A DNA stretch of 64,000 nucleotides from the NCBI GenBank assembly GCA_965229525.1, contig OZ245886.1, forward strand, positions 2,666,001 through 2,730,000, written 5' to 3'. How positions within the stretch are numbered: the stretch's first letter is position 1; every line of letters begins with the position of its first letter. Below are positions 27,977 through 37,928 of this stretch, piece by piece. Source of the stretch: HXMU1420-13 sp965229525 (GTDB lineage: Bacteria; Bacteroidota; Rhodothermia; Balneolales; Balneolaceae). Below the pieces are notes generated by a model. The model did not search any database. It had not been told where the DNA came from and saw nothing but the letters and a program-made list of their open reading frames with translations. The position numbers and the translations under genes are program-made.

Positions 27977-28798
27977 TTGAAAGAACTAACCCTCACCAAA
28001 ACGGTACAAACCGACGAAGACAAAGCAAAGCAAAATACGCTTTGTAATACGGGTGAAATTCCGGAACACATTGCCATTATTATGGATGGTAACGGAAGAT
28101 GGGCGAAGAGTAAAGGGAGCATTAGACTCCATGGCCATAAAGTAGGTGTTGATTCTGTTCGAGATATCACCGAAGCGTGTGCTCAATTGGGGGTTAAATA
28201 TCTTACTCTGTATGCATTTTCAACTGAAAATTGGGGAAGACCATCTGCCGAAGTTCGAGGACTGATGCGCCTCTTGGTTTCATCACTTAGAAAGGAAGCA
28301 GACAATCTTCACGAAAATAATATTCGTCTTGTCACCATAGGGCAAATGGATCGTTTTCCGGTTGATTGCCAGGATGAATTACTGGAGGCTATCGACCTTA
28401 CGCAAGGAAATTCAAGATTACAGCTTTGTCTCGCACTAAGTTATTCTGGGCGATGGGATATCACCGAAGCTGTAAAAAAAATAGCGCATCATGTAAAAGA
28501 TGGCCGTCTTGATCCAGAACTTATTAATGATCAGATGATTACGGATCATCTCTCAACAGCAAATGTTCCCGATCCGGATCTCATTATTAGAACTAGTGGT
28601 GAATATAGGATCAGTAACTTTTTATTATGGCAATTGGCGTATTCAGAATTATACATCACTGAGCAATACTGGCCAGATTTTAGGAGAAATGAATTATATC
28701 AGGCAATACAGTCGTACCAAAAACGGGATAGAAGATTTGGAAAAATACAAAATGGCAAAGACGAAAAGTCTACAGACTCCCGTTTACTCAAAAATTAA
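27977..28798 (+). CDS. uppS: Isoprenyl (undecaprenyl) diphosphate synthase
   Basis: A 273-aa cis-prenyltransferase making the C55 carrier lipid for cell-wall and surface polysaccharides. HIAIIMDGNGRWAK (Asp near residue 36), LTLYAFSTENWGRP, and DLIIRTSGEYRISNFLLWQLAYSELY are the conserved catalytic segments. The start is TTG at 27977: a TGA lies in frame at 27953 and no ATG precedes the conserved core. The 30-residue N-terminal extension is poorly conserved in the family. Just upstream of bamA, a common envelope-gene order. Confidence 0.93.
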   Translation: MKELTLTKTVQTDEDKAKQNTLCNTGEIPEHIAIIMDGNGRWAKSKGSIRLHGHKVGVDSVRDITEACAQLGVKYLTLYAFSTENWGRPSAEVRGLMRLLVSSLRKEADNLHENNIRLVTIGQMDRFPVDCQDELLEAIDLTQGNSRLQLCLALSYSGRWDITEAVKKIAHHVKDGRLDPELINDQMITDHLSTANVPDPDLIIRTSGEYRISNFLLWQLAYSELYITEQYWPDFRRNELYQAIQSYQKRDRRFGKIQNGKDEKSTDSRLLKN

Positions 28799-28826
28799 CG
28801 CAAATCATCAATAGGCTACTACCAGC

Positions 28827-31295
28827 GTGACAAACTTCACGAAACGAGTTTTTCTTTTATCAGTACTTACTTTTTTGCTAACAGGAGCAACATTTTCTAT
28901 TCAAGCCCAGGATTTTCAAATAACCGATCCTACCCTTGAATTTCCAGCGGAATATACCATTGATAACGTTACTGTAGAGGGAAATGAAAATACAAGAACT
29001 CAATTTATTATAAATGCCAGTTCATTAATTGCAGGAACTAAAATCACCTACCCGGGAGAAGAAATTCCAGATGCAATTAAACGACTTTATCGGGTTGGGT
29101 TATTTTCCGATGTAAAGATATTTATTACAGAAAAAACACTAACTGGGGTTTCACTACTCATACAGGTTCAGGAGCAACCACGACTTTTAGAATATAAACT
29201 AGAAGGAATAAAGCGATCTGAACGGCGAGATTTAAAAGACGAAATCTATCTAGTGCCGGGTACTGCAATTACAGAGGCTAATATTGAACAAACAAAATCA
29301 ACAATCCGAAGATTTTTTCGCGAAAAAGGATTTTGGTTTACGGAGGTAGAAACACGGGTTGATCCGTCAGAGGCTGAAAATCGCTCCGTTTTGGTTTTTG
29401 AAATTTCTAAAGGCAAACGACTAGAAGTTAAAGACATAATTTTTGATGGAGCTGATGCATTTTCTAATCGGGTGTTGCTTAAAAATATCAAACCGTTGAA
29501 AGAAGATGCCCGTTGGAAGATATTTGGAAAGAAGACCTTCAAGAATGAAGATTTTGAAGAAGGTAAAGCCAAGTTACTAACTCTATACCGTAAAAATGGA
29601 TATATCGACGCCAGAATTGTATCTGATACAGTCTGGGTATACGATTATGGAAGTGATAAGCAAGGTTTAAAAGTTCAACTTAATGTTGATGAAGGTCCAC
29701 AGTATAAGGTTCGAAATGTAACCTGGGACGGAAACAGCGTTTATTCTGATGATCAGCTAACCACTTCGCTTGGATTTGAAAAAGGGGATGTATTCAACCA
29801 ATCTAAGTACGATGAGAATGTTAACTTTAACAGAACCTCAACAGATTTAAATAGTTTATATCAAAATATCGGGTATCTATTCTTTCAGGCAGTTCCAACA
29901 TTAACGAAAGTTGGAGAAGATTCACTAGATATACACTTCGATTTATACGAAGATGAAGTAGCAACCATTGGCGAGGTATCTTTTACAGGAAATACGCAAA
30001 CTCATGATGATGTAGTTCGACGAACGCTAAGAACGGTACCTGGAAATACATATAGCCGTGATGCCATTGTTCGTAGTGTTCGTGAATTGAGTACATTAGG
30101 ATATTTCAACCCAGAAAATATAAATCCTGATTTTGTACCCAACCCACAGGACAAAACAGTAGATATTTCATTTGATCTGGATGAATCGCAAAGCACAAGT
30201 AACTTTGAATTTTCGGGAGGTTATGGTGGTCGATTTATTGGAGCTATCATCTCTGCGCGACTCAACTTCAATAATTTCTCATTAAAACGAGCTTTAGAAG
30301 GCGATTTTAATCCATTCCCATCAGGTGATGGACAAACCTTATCGCTCGGTGTTCAGGTAACCGGTACAGGTTATCAGAGTTATAGCTTCGGATTTGTTGA
30401 ACCCTGGTTAAATGGAAAGCCTACATCATTTGGCGTGAATTTCTCTTACAACTTAATTAATTACACTACTACTGATGAGCGAAATAAACTCTTTTCAGCT
30501 AGTGTAAGTTTAGGTAAGAGACTCCGCTGGCCGGATGATTTCTTCTCAACTAGAACGGTACTAAGCTATCAGTTATATGACGTTGCCGGTGCAACCTCAT
30601 TCTTGGCAGAAGGAACTTCAAGTTTGATTTCGATTCGTCAGGTATTGGAAAGAAACTCCTTAGATAATTTCATTTCACCGAACTCGGGATCTAAATTAAC
30701 CTTATCTCTTGAGGTTGCGCCACCAATTCAGGGATTTTCTGAGTATTACAAGATCAAATCCGAATTTCAACATCATGTGCCAATTGCTGGAAAACTGGTG
30801 CTAACAAGTCAGGCGGATTATGGATTTATTGGGTATCTGACCAAAAACAATCGAAGTAATTTTCAACGTTTCTTAGTTGGGGGGACTCAATTACAGCAGC
30901 GCCAGAGTTTCCTATATGACAATATTGATCTTAGAGGATATCCCGGAGGATTAAGTGAAAGTATTGCACCAGTAGTTGATGGAGATAAGATTGGCGGTCG
31001 CTTATACTCTAAATATTCACTTGAACTAAGGTACCCTGCGGTAAGTACTGAACAATTACAATTGATTCCATACATGTTTATGGATGCAGGTAATTCTTAT
31101 GAAAATTTTGCTTCATTCGATCCTTTCAATCTAAAACGATCCGTAGGTTTTGGTACACGAGTTTTCTTACCGGTTCTAGGTTTAGTTGACTTAAGTTATG
31201 GTTACAGACTGGATGGAGTACTCGGTGAAACCTCTAATTCAACATTATTACCTGGTAAATGGGAGTTCTTGTTTAATATTGGTTCACCATTCTAA
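28827..31295 (+). CDS. bamA: Outer membrane protein assembly factor BamA
   Basis: An 822-aa Omp85 protein inserting beta-barrel proteins into the outer membrane. GTG start, signal peptide to about residue 27 (FSIQAQ), a series of POTRA domains (about 40-430; YTIDNVTVEGNENTR, LEVKDIIFDG, YKVRNVTWDGNSVY, ATIGEVSFTGNTQT) and a 16-strand barrel (about 445-822) with the loop-6 LRGYPGG motif near 702 and a terminal aromatic FNIGSPF strand. Followed with overlapping stop/start by skp paralogues, the usual order. Confidence 0.95.
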   Translation: MTNFTKRVFLLSVLTFLLTGATFSIQAQDFQITDPTLEFPAEYTIDNVTVEGNENTRTQFIINASSLIAGTKITYPGEEIPDAIKRLYRVGLFSDVKIFITEKTLTGVSLLIQVQEQPRLLEYKLEGIKRSERRDLKDEIYLVPGTAITEANIEQTKSTIRRFFREKGFWFTEVETRVDPSEAENRSVLVFEISKGKRLEVKDIIFDGADAFSNRVLLKNIKPLKEDARWKIFGKKTFKNEDFEEGKAKLLTLYRKNGYIDARIVSDTVWVYDYGSDKQGLKVQLNVDEGPQYKVRNVTWDGNSVYSDDQLTTSLGFEKGDVFNQSKYDENVNFNRTSTDLNSLYQNIGYLFFQAVPTLTKVGEDSLDIHFDLYEDEVATIGEVSFTGNTQTHDDVVRRTLRTVPGNTYSRDAIVRSVRELSTLGYFNPENINPDFVPNPQDKTVDISFDLDESQSTSNFEFSGGYGGRFIGAIISARLNFNNFSLKRALEGDFNPFPSGDGQTLSLGVQVTGTGYQSYSFGFVEPWLNGKPTSFGVNFSYNLINYTTTDERNKLFSASVSLGKRLRWPDDFFSTRTVLSYQLYDVAGATSFLAEGTSSLISIRQVLERNSLDNFISPNSGSKLTLSLEVAPPIQGFSEYYKIKSEFQHHVPIAGKLVLTSQADYGFIGYLTKNNRSNFQRFLVGGTQLQQRQSFLYDNIDLRGYPGGLSESIAPVVDGDKIGGRLYSKYSLELRYPAVSTEQLQLIPYMFMDAGNSYENFASFDPFNLKRSVGFGTRVFLPVLGLVDLSYGYRLDGVLGETSNSTLLPGKWEFLFNIGSPF

Positions 31296-31831
31296 TGAGA
31301 AATTTGTTTAAACATATTCTGTTTTTACTGGCAATAGCATTTTGGTTCACTGATGCTATGGCACAAAATCAAAAAATTGGGTTTTTCGAATCAGATTTCA
31401 TACTCACCAATATCCCGGAGTATTCAGGAATCGAGCAGCGGTTACAACTTTTAAGTGATGGTTGGAAGCAAGAGTTATCCGATATGGAGTCTGAAATTAA
31501 CGCACTCCAGGATGACTATACTGCGAAAGAGATACTTTACACGGAAGAAATCAGAGAAGAAAAGCAGCGCGAAATACAACAAAAGAAATCTCAAAGAGAT
31601 ACGTTCTTAAATCAGAAGTTTGGACCAGATGGTGAGTACTTTTTAAGCCAGGATGAATTACTTGAACCAATCATGAGGCAGATTTTTACAGCAGTAAGTG
31701 AAGTTGCTAGAAAGCAGGGATTTGATTTCGTTTTCGACAGAACTGGAGATATTTATATGGTATATGCGAGAAGCGAATGGAATTTAAACGAAGCAATATT
31801 GATCGAATTAGGAATCGATATTGATGAATAA
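31295..31831 (+). CDS. OmpH/Skp-family periplasmic chaperone, paralogue 1
   Basis: A 178-aa protein with signal peptide (FTDAMAQ, about 1-23) and long alpha-helical arms rich in Glu, Gln and Lys (about 60-115). Skp trimers hold unfolded outer-membrane proteins for BamA. The ATG overlaps the bamA stop (TAATG). The C-terminal half ends in FDFVFDRTGDIYMVYARSEWNLNEAIL, the conserved Skp base. Confidence 0.88.
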   Translation: MRNLFKHILFLLAIAFWFTDAMAQNQKIGFFESDFILTNIPEYSGIEQRLQLLSDGWKQELSDMESEINALQDDYTAKEILYTEEIREEKQREIQQKKSQRDTFLNQKFGPDGEYFLSQDELLEPIMRQIFTAVSEVARKQGFDFVFDRTGDIYMVYARSEWNLNEAILIELGIDIDE

Positions 31832-31876
31832 CTTTATCAAAACAAGCGGTATTTTACCGAACAATAAATAAGACGT

Positions 31877-32395
31877 ATGAAGAAACTTTTCCTATCAATT
31901 TTTTTAGTTGGTCTATTTACAATTGGCTTGAAAGCTCAGGTTAAAATTGCATATATGAATCCAAACGCTGTTCTAGCTCAGTTGGAAGAAGTTGTTGCTA
32001 TTGATCAGCAAATTGAGGCACTAATCAATCAAAGAGATCAGGAAATAATTAATAAAGCAAATGCATTACAGCAAGCATTTACTGACTATGAGGCAATTCG
32101 GTTATCCCTTTCACCGGAGGAGCAGCAAGCTAGAGAAGCTGAGTTGCTGCAACAAAATCAGGATTTAGAAACGGAACGTGATTCATATCTAAATGAAATT
32201 AGACAGCGTAGAGCTCAATTACTTCAACCTATTATTGAGCAAATGGATGCAGCAATTCAAAAAATAGCTACCCAAATGGGTGTAGATATGGTTCTTAACG
32301 AAGGGACTTCTTATGGAGATGCGATCGTTTTTTATGCAAACGAAGATCGCTTAAATATCACCAATCAGGTATTAGCAGAACTTAAATCAGAATAA
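31877..32395 (+). CDS. OmpH/Skp-family periplasmic chaperone, paralogue 2
   Basis: A 172-aa Skp-like protein: signal peptide (FTIGLKAQ, about 1-20), VKIAYMNPNAVLAQL strand, coiled-coil arms with QQ-rich sequence, then VDMVLNEGT..IVFYANEDRLNIT. It lies 45 bp after the first paralogue. By eye it is more similar to paralogue 3 than to 1. Confidence 0.88.
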   Translation: MKKLFLSIFLVGLFTIGLKAQVKIAYMNPNAVLAQLEEVVAIDQQIEALINQRDQEIINKANALQQAFTDYEAIRLSLSPEEQQAREAELLQQNQDLETERDSYLNEIRQRRAQLLQPIIEQMDAAIQKIATQMGVDMVLNEGTSYGDAIVFYANEDRLNITNQVLAELKSE

Positions 32396-32420
32396 AATCT
32401 AATCATCTAATAATTAAACA

Positions 32421-32978
32421 ATGATGAAGAACGTAAAATTAACACTCGCGGCGATCTTGTTGGTTGTGGGATTTGGAGTAATTAATCACGCTGAAGCACA
32501 AGCGACAGAAGAAGTAAAAATTGGATATGTAAATCCACAGGCAATCCTGTCGAATATGCCGGAAATGCGAGCTGTACAACAAAGAATTCAGAACTTTGCG
32601 CTTCGAAAGCAACAAGAATTGGCTGAAAAAGAGCAAGCATTCCAGGCAGAAGTTGTAACATATCAGCAAAAAATTGGAGTTATTTCAGCAGAAGCTCAGG
32701 CTGCAGAAGAAGAACGTCTTGGTCAACTTCAGAATGATTTATTAACTGCTCAACAAACTGCAGAAGGTGAATTAGAGCAAAAGCGGCAAGAGCTTGTAGG
32801 CCCACTATTAGAGCAAATTGGTAATGCAATTACAGTAGTTGCTGAGCGAATGGAATTAACCTATGTATTGAATACAACCACCTCAACTGGTGATCTTGTT
32901 ATTTTATATGCTTCAGAAGAATACAGTTCACGATTTAATATTACAGAAGCTGTAATGGAAGAACTAGGTATGTTCTAA
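32421..32978 (+). CDS. OmpH/Skp-family periplasmic chaperone, paralogue 3
   Basis: A 185-aa Skp-like protein with signal peptide (VINHAEAQ, about 1-26), VKIGYVNPQAILSNMPEM, a Gln/Glu-rich coiled coil and the closing YVLNTTTSTGDLVILYASEEYSSRFNIT segment. Last gene of the envelope run; a terminator follows directly. Confidence 0.88.
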   Translation: MMKNVKLTLAAILLVVGFGVINHAEAQATEEVKIGYVNPQAILSNMPEMRAVQQRIQNFALRKQQELAEKEQAFQAEVVTYQQKIGVISAEAQAAEEERLGQLQNDLLTAQQTAEGELEQKRQELVGPLLEQIGNAITVVAERMELTYVLNTTTSTGDLVILYASEEYSSRFNITEAVMEELGMF

Positions 32979-33000
32979 TCAAGCAATGTTACGATTTATT

Positions 33001-33029
33001 AACCCATGCATAGTATGTGTGGGTTTTTT
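33001..33029 (+). terminator. Rho-independent terminator after the bamA-skp run
   Basis: Stem AACCCATGCAT (33001-33011) pairs with ATGTGTGGGTT (33015-33025, with two wobble pairs), loop AGT, then a T tract to 33029. It abuts the stop of the converging VWA gene. Confidence 0.85.
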
Positions 33030-34141
33030 TATTTCACGTTCTTTCTTCTGTTCCGGATATAATCTTCAAAAATATATCCGCCTAGGTTATCTAAAGATGC
33101 GAAATAAGCTTTTCCTTTATTCGCTTCGGTCATTTCGCGAACAAAACTTTGTAGATAAGGATCACTGGCAATCATAAAAGTAGTGATTGTGATTTTATCT
33201 CTTCGACATTTCACTGCTTCATCAAGAACTTTATTTACAATTTTTCGGTCGAGTCCAAAACTATTTTTATATAATTGCCCATTCTCCATCATACAAGATG
33301 GCTTGCCATCTGTAATCATGAATATTTGCTTATTTGCATATTTTCTTCTTTGTAAAATATGTCTGGCAACTTCTAACCCCTGTTTAGTATTTGTATGATA
33401 CGGACCTACTTTTAAGTAAGGCAAATCTTCTACAGATATTTGCCATGCTTCATTTCCAAAGGCAACAATATCGAGCGAATCTTTGGCATAGTTATTCATA
33501 ATGAGTTCTGATAATGCCATTGCTACTTTTTTTGCCGGTGTAATGCGATCTTCGCCATACAAAATCATGGAATGGCTTAAATCAATGAGCAGAACAGTAG
33601 CAACCGAGGTATAGTGATCTGATTCATAAACCTCTAAATCATCCTCGTGAAGATTCAAATTCTCAAGTGTTGAATGTTGGAACATATTCAACATGGTCTT
33701 AACGGTATCTATCTGGCCAATATCATCGTTTTTATTCCATCTTCGAGTTTCGGGTTGCCGCTCTAATCCGCGACCGGTATGCTGGGTTTTATGATCCCCA
33801 ATTCCTCCTTTATCTAGGGATTTAAAAACATCTTCTAGTGATTTTTGCCTTAGACTTCTTTCAGTTTTTCTTGTGATAACGACTTGTGTATTATCATCGT
33901 TATTTTCGAGAAAACCACGTTCCATCATTTCTTCAATGAAATCACCCAAGCCATAACCATCTTCGAATTGGTCGGTAATCTTATATTGTTTATCCAGCTC
34001 AGATAACCATTTTAACGCCTGATTTACATCTCCACTCGCAATAGTGAGCAGCTGTTGAAAAAGATCCCACAAGGTATCAAAAGGTGCTTTCCCTTTATTC
34101 GGGTTAAACTTTTCGTCCCATTCAAAATATCTGAAATCCAT
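33029..34141 (-). CDS. VWA-domain protein
   Basis: A 370-aa cytoplasmic protein without a signal peptide. The N-terminal half (1-170) is charged and unassigned. A von Willebrand factor A domain (about 178-365) carries the MIDAS motif DLSHSM near residue 186 and MITDGKPSCM later. It resembles CoxE/MoxR-associated VWA proteins, which usually work with an AAA+ ATPase; no MoxR gene is adjacent. Function unknown. Confidence 0.75.
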   Translation of the reverse strand: MDFRYFEWDEKFNPNKGKAPFDTLWDLFQQLLTIASGDVNQALKWLSELDKQYKITDQFEDGYGLGDFIEEMMERGFLENNDDNTQVVITRKTERSLRQKSLEDVFKSLDKGGIGDHKTQHTGRGLERQPETRRWNKNDDIGQIDTVKTMLNMFQHSTLENLNLHEDDLEVYESDHYTSVATVLLIDLSHSMILYGEDRITPAKKVAMALSELIMNNYAKDSLDIVAFGNEAWQISVEDLPYLKVGPYHTNTKQGLEVARHILQRRKYANKQIFMITDGKPSCMMENGQLYKNSFGLDRKIVNKVLDEAVKCRRDKITITTFMIASDPYLQSFVREMTEANKGKAYFASLDNLGGYIFEDYIRNRRKNVK

Positions 34142-34208
34142 ACATTTTCCTTTAACAGAGGAATACTAAAAATTAGAAAACAGTTCCTTTATTCCATCTT
34201 TTCCTTTC

Positions 34209-34216
34209 TATATTTG
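34209..34216 (+). promoter_or_regulatory. -7 promoter element (TATATTTG) abutting rnhB
   Basis: Perfect TAnnTTTG ending only 3 bp before the rnhB ATG at 34220, which would give a leaderless or nearly leaderless transcript. Confidence 0.4.
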
Positions 34217-34219
34217 AAG

Positions 34220-34852
34220 ATGAACTTAAAAGCAATAGACCGATTAACGTTTGAGAGACAACTTTGGAATGAAGGTTTTGAACGGGTAATGGGATTAGAT
34301 GAAGTAGGTAGAGGTTGCTTAGCAGGTCCTGTTGTAGCAGCAGGCGTGATTTTTGATTCTGATAATATCATTCCGGAGATCAGGGACAGTAAAAAGATTC
34401 CTGAAGATGAGAGAAAAGAATTAGCGGAAATAATCAAGTCTGAAGCAAAATTTTGGACTATCCAGGAAGGGGAAATTTCAAGGATTGATACACTAAATAT
34501 TTTATGGGCATCCATCGAGACTATGCAGAATTGTACGGAGCAAAAAGGTGCTAATCCGGACTACTTGTTAGTTGATGGAAATAAGTACACTTCTTCCCTG
34601 ATTCCATTTACTTGTCTTGTGAAAGGTGATGACAGAAGTATGAGTATTGGTGCTGCATCAATTCTAGCCAAAGTTTATCGCGATGATTTAATGAATACAT
34701 TGCATGAAGAATATCCCGAATTCGGTTGGAATCATAATGTTGGATATCCTACACCAAAACATAAGCAAGCGTTGATTGAATACGGATTCACAAAGTATCA
34801 CCGTCGTAGCTTTAAACTTGGAACAGAGAAATCATTTAAACGTCAACGATAG
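34220..34852 (+). CDS. rnhB: Ribonuclease HII
   Basis: A 210-aa enzyme removing RNA from RNA-DNA hybrids and single ribonucleotides from DNA. MGLDEVGRGCLAGPVVAAGV holds the first catalytic Asp and Glu, DSKKIPEDER follows, and LLVDGNK and SIGAASILAKVYRD complete the active site. The frame extends upstream to 34055 through the converging gene's start, but family proteins begin near MNLKAIDRLTFE, so ATG 34220 is chosen. Its last 10 bp overlap the end of rodA on the other strand. Confidence 0.93.
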   Translation: MNLKAIDRLTFERQLWNEGFERVMGLDEVGRGCLAGPVVAAGVIFDSDNIIPEIRDSKKIPEDERKELAEIIKSEAKFWTIQEGEISRIDTLNILWASIETMQNCTEQKGANPDYLLVDGNKYTSSLIPFTCLVKGDDRSMSIGAASILAKVYRDDLMNTLHEEYPEFGWNHNVGYPTPKHKQALIEYGFTKYHRRSFKLGTEKSFKRQR

Positions 34853-36093
34853 ATACTGAATTCACGTTTATGAAAGTCCATATTTAGGATTATTGCAAGC
34901 ATCAAAGTATTTGAAAGGAATGCTGATCCACCATAACTGATAAAGGGAAGGGGGATACCTATTACAGGTAATAGAGCTGTTGCACTTCCTACATTGATGA
35001 AAAAGTGGATAAAGTATACGGCAGTTACGCTAACTGTAACAAGCTGAGCGAACGGATGCTTGTGATTTCCGGCAATACCTAATAATCGCATAAAGAGAAA
35101 TAAGAAGAGCACAACAACCAAGCCTGCGCCAATAAATCCAAACTCTTCGCCGATTACACAAAAAATAAAGTCGGTATATGATTCTGGTAGAAATTTAAGC
35201 TGAATCTGGGTTCCTTCAAGAAAACCTTTACCAGTTAATCCACCCGAACCAATAGCGGTTTTTGCCTGTATTACATTCCAACCTGCACCAGTAGGATCGT
35301 ACGATGGGTTTGTAAATGCAACAATTCTAGAAACTTGATGAGGTTGAAGTATTTCTGTTAAAGCTAATCGTACGCCAAGAACAGTGAGAATTCCTGTAAA
35401 AAATGAAGCAACTGCTAACCATGTTCTTCGCTGAATAATAAAAATGGCACCAGTTAGAACAAGTGCAGATAGTAGCCCTAATTGCCAATTTACTACGGTT
35501 AAATAGAGAATTACTGCTGGTGAGATGATGAATAATGAAACTCCATAAGGTAAACCTGACCAAAAAAGCATTACAGGTATCAAAGCGATAAATATAATAG
35601 CCGTTCCAAAATCGTTTTGTGCAATTACTAAGGCAGTTGGAACCAGAATGATTAATACAGAGATAAATGCATAGCGAATATTTTCAACGGAGATATTGCG
35701 CCTACTTGTTAAATAATTCGCAACAGCCATAATCGTTGCTATTTTCATGAGTTCACTACTTTGAATACCAAATGGGCCAATACTAAACCAGCTTTTTGCT
35801 CCATTTATCTCTTTACCAACAAGTAGAGTTAATATCATTAATAGGATACAGAAGCCATAGAAAATATATGTTAGCTGGATGAATGTTCGCGGTGATATGA
35901 ATTGGACTCCTATCATCACCAAAATTGATATAACAACAAAGCCAAGCTGTTTATAGAAACTATTTTGGATATAGTTTGGTAGAAATTCAGAAACTGGACC
36001 TTGAGTTGCGCTATAAATTGCAATTAGGCCAAATAGCGTAAGCGATAGCCAAATAAATATAATCGACCAATTGAAATCCTTAGGGTTATTCAT
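34843..36093 (-). CDS. rodA: Rod shape-determining protein RodA (SEDS glycosyltransferase)
   Basis: A 416-aa polytopic membrane protein that polymerises lipid II into glycan strands in the elongasome. About ten hydrophobic segments; SEDS signatures QNDFGTAIIFIALIP, GSGGLTGKG, PESYTDFIFCVIGEEFGFIG and LPVIGIPLPFISYGGSA are all present. Its start overlaps the mrdA stop by 4 bp, matching the RodA-PBP2 partnership. Confidence 0.95.
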   Translation of the reverse strand: MNNPKDFNWSIIFIWLSLTLFGLIAIYSATQGPVSEFLPNYIQNSFYKQLGFVVISILVMIGVQFISPRTFIQLTYIFYGFCILLMILTLLVGKEINGAKSWFSIGPFGIQSSELMKIATIMAVANYLTSRRNISVENIRYAFISVLIILVPTALVIAQNDFGTAIIFIALIPVMLFWSGLPYGVSLFIISPAVILYLTVVNWQLGLLSALVLTGAIFIIQRRTWLAVASFFTGILTVLGVRLALTEILQPHQVSRIVAFTNPSYDPTGAGWNVIQAKTAIGSGGLTGKGFLEGTQIQLKFLPESYTDFIFCVIGEEFGFIGAGLVVVLFLFLFMRLLGIAGNHKHPFAQLVTVSVTAVYFIHFFINVGSATALLPVIGIPLPFISYGGSAFLSNTLMLAIILNMDFHKREFSIYR

Positions 36094-37928
36094 TCTGCTT
36101 CTCGTTGTGAATTATCTTCCTTTGGTTCCCAATTCATCACGTAGTTGTATACATGATTTCGAGTAACCTCTCCAGTTACGTACTTTTCATGAAGTAAAGC
36201 CGCTATTGGTGCAGCAGAAATAGAGGCAAAACCAGCATTTTCAAGAAATACGGTGACAACTATTTGAGGATTTTCAATTGGACTGAAAGATGTAAACCAA
36301 CCGTGGCTAAATCCATGTGGATTTTGAGCTGTACCTGTTTTCCCGGCAATATCTATTATATCTGTTTTTGCATAAAAGCGACCGCTTCCTTCCTGCACAA
36401 CCCGTCGCATACCTTGTTTAGCAATTTCAAGATATTCATCTTTTACCCAATCAATTTTATCATGCACAATAGGGTTGAATTCCACAGTACCATCACTCTT
36501 TTCAACGGAATGAAGAATATGAGGTTTAATTTGATACCCTCCATTAGCGATAGAACTGGTCATTTGGGCAATTTGTAATGGCGAAACAGATAATACACCC
36601 TGTCCGATTCCAAGATTAATTAAATCTCCAAGTCCCCACTGTCTAACTCCAAACCATCTATCCAGAAACGCACTATCGGGTACAATACCCTGATTAGCAC
36701 TTGGTAAATCAATAGAATTAGGTACGCCTAATCCAAATTCCTGTACTAAATCGTGCCAGATATTTAGCTGGCCGTTTGTACCAATTTTATCCATTAACGC
36801 GTAGAAATAGGTATTACTGGAGTAGGCAATTGCTGATTCAAGATTATAATCTCCAAGTGGAGCGATATCCCGATAAAGGCGCCCACGTCGGTATCCACCT
36901 CTATTTGGAATAATGGTTTCCGGAGTTACATGGCCAAGATGAAGCCCAATCATACCCATTAATGGTTTGAAGGTAGAACCAGGTGGTTGCCGTGATGATA
37001 TTGCCCTATTATAAAGTGGCCTGGTGGTGTCGGTATTTATATCCACCCAGTAATCACGATCCAGGCGCCCAGCAAGTCGATTTACATCGTAATGAGGCGA
37101 ACTTACCAATGCGAGTATTTCACCATTATTAGGATCCATTGCTACTATTGCACCACTTTTACCTTGCATCAATTCTTCGGCGTATGCCTGTAATTCGGCA
37201 TCTATTGTTGTGATAATATTGTCACCTTGTAAAGGGGTTGTGCCTGTTCTTTCGCCCTCATATTCTCCAAGAGATTGGCCAAGTGCGTTAACACGTAAAA
37301 ATTCTACACCTAGATCGCCTCTTAATTCATCCTCGTAAATTAATTCGAGACCACTTTTTCCGATTTTATCTCCTAATCGTAAATCTTCGGAAGCTTCATA
37401 CTCTTCACGATTTGCTTCACGTAGATAACCAAAAATATGTGAAGCACTCATCTGTGTTGGATAATGCCTTTTACTACCTATTTCATGGCCAATTCCTGAT
37501 AGCTGCCAGATATTTTCTTGTATCTTTGTAAAGGTATTGAAGTCAACGTCGGTAAGAAGAGGTGAAGTGCGATACCAGCTATAACGTTGTGCCTCATCTA
37601 CCCGTTGAGTAATTACACTATCCTCAACCTCAAGTAGGTTAGCTAATAACGGAATTTTATCTCTTTCAAAATTTGCTGGAGTAATTGTTATCGTAAAAAT
37701 TGGTTCGTTATCAACAAGGAGAACTCCATTTCTGTCATAGATTAAACCTCTGGCAGGGCTTACATATTCTTGACGAATAGAGTTTTCCTCGCCAAGTATT
37801 GAGTAGGTTTCATACTGGACTATTTGGAGATAAAATACGCGCCCAAATACAATAGCGCATAAACCAAACATGATTACCTGTAGTGCTCGGATAGATGTTC
37901 GAGTTCTATTTGATGTTCTTGAATCCAA
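36090..37928 (-). CDS. mrdA: Penicillin-binding protein 2 (elongasome transpeptidase)
   Basis: A 612-aa inner-membrane protein with one N-terminal membrane segment (about 16-36), a dimerisation/pedestal domain and a transpeptidase domain. Active-site motifs are PPGSTFKPLMG (SxxK, about 316), AYSSNTYFY (SxN, about 371) and AGKTGTAQNP (KTG, about 528). It cross-links peptidoglycan during side-wall growth with RodA. Confidence 0.95.
   Translation of the reverse strand: MDSRTSNRTRTSIRALQVIMFGLCAIVFGRVFYLQIVQYETYSILGEENSIRQEYVSPARGLIYDRNGVLLVDNEPIFTITITPANFERDKIPLLANLLEVEDSVITQRVDEAQRYSWYRTSPLLTDVDFNTFTKIQENIWQLSGIGHEIGSKRHYPTQMSASHIFGYLREANREEYEASEDLRLGDKIGKSGLELIYEDELRGDLGVEFLRVNALGQSLGEYEGERTGTTPLQGDNIITTIDAELQAYAEELMQGKSGAIVAMDPNNGEILALVSSPHYDVNRLAGRLDRDYWVDINTDTTRPLYNRAISSRQPPGSTFKPLMGMIGLHLGHVTPETIIPNRGGYRRGRLYRDIAPLGDYNLESAIAYSSNTYFYALMDKIGTNGQLNIWHDLVQEFGLGVPNSIDLPSANQGIVPDSAFLDRWFGVRQWGLGDLINLGIGQGVLSVSPLQIAQMTSSIANGGYQIKPHILHSVEKSDGTVEFNPIVHDKIDWVKDEYLEIAKQGMRRVVQEGSGRFYAKTDIIDIAGKTGTAQNPHGFSHGWFTSFSPIENPQIVVTVFLENAGFASISAAPIAALLHEKYVTGEVTRNHVYNYVMNWEPKEDNSQREAE

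Noticed and set aside
34055..34219. N-terminal extension of RNase HII
   Set aside because: Overlaps the start of the opposite VWA gene and precedes a -7 promoter element; family length fits ATG 34220.
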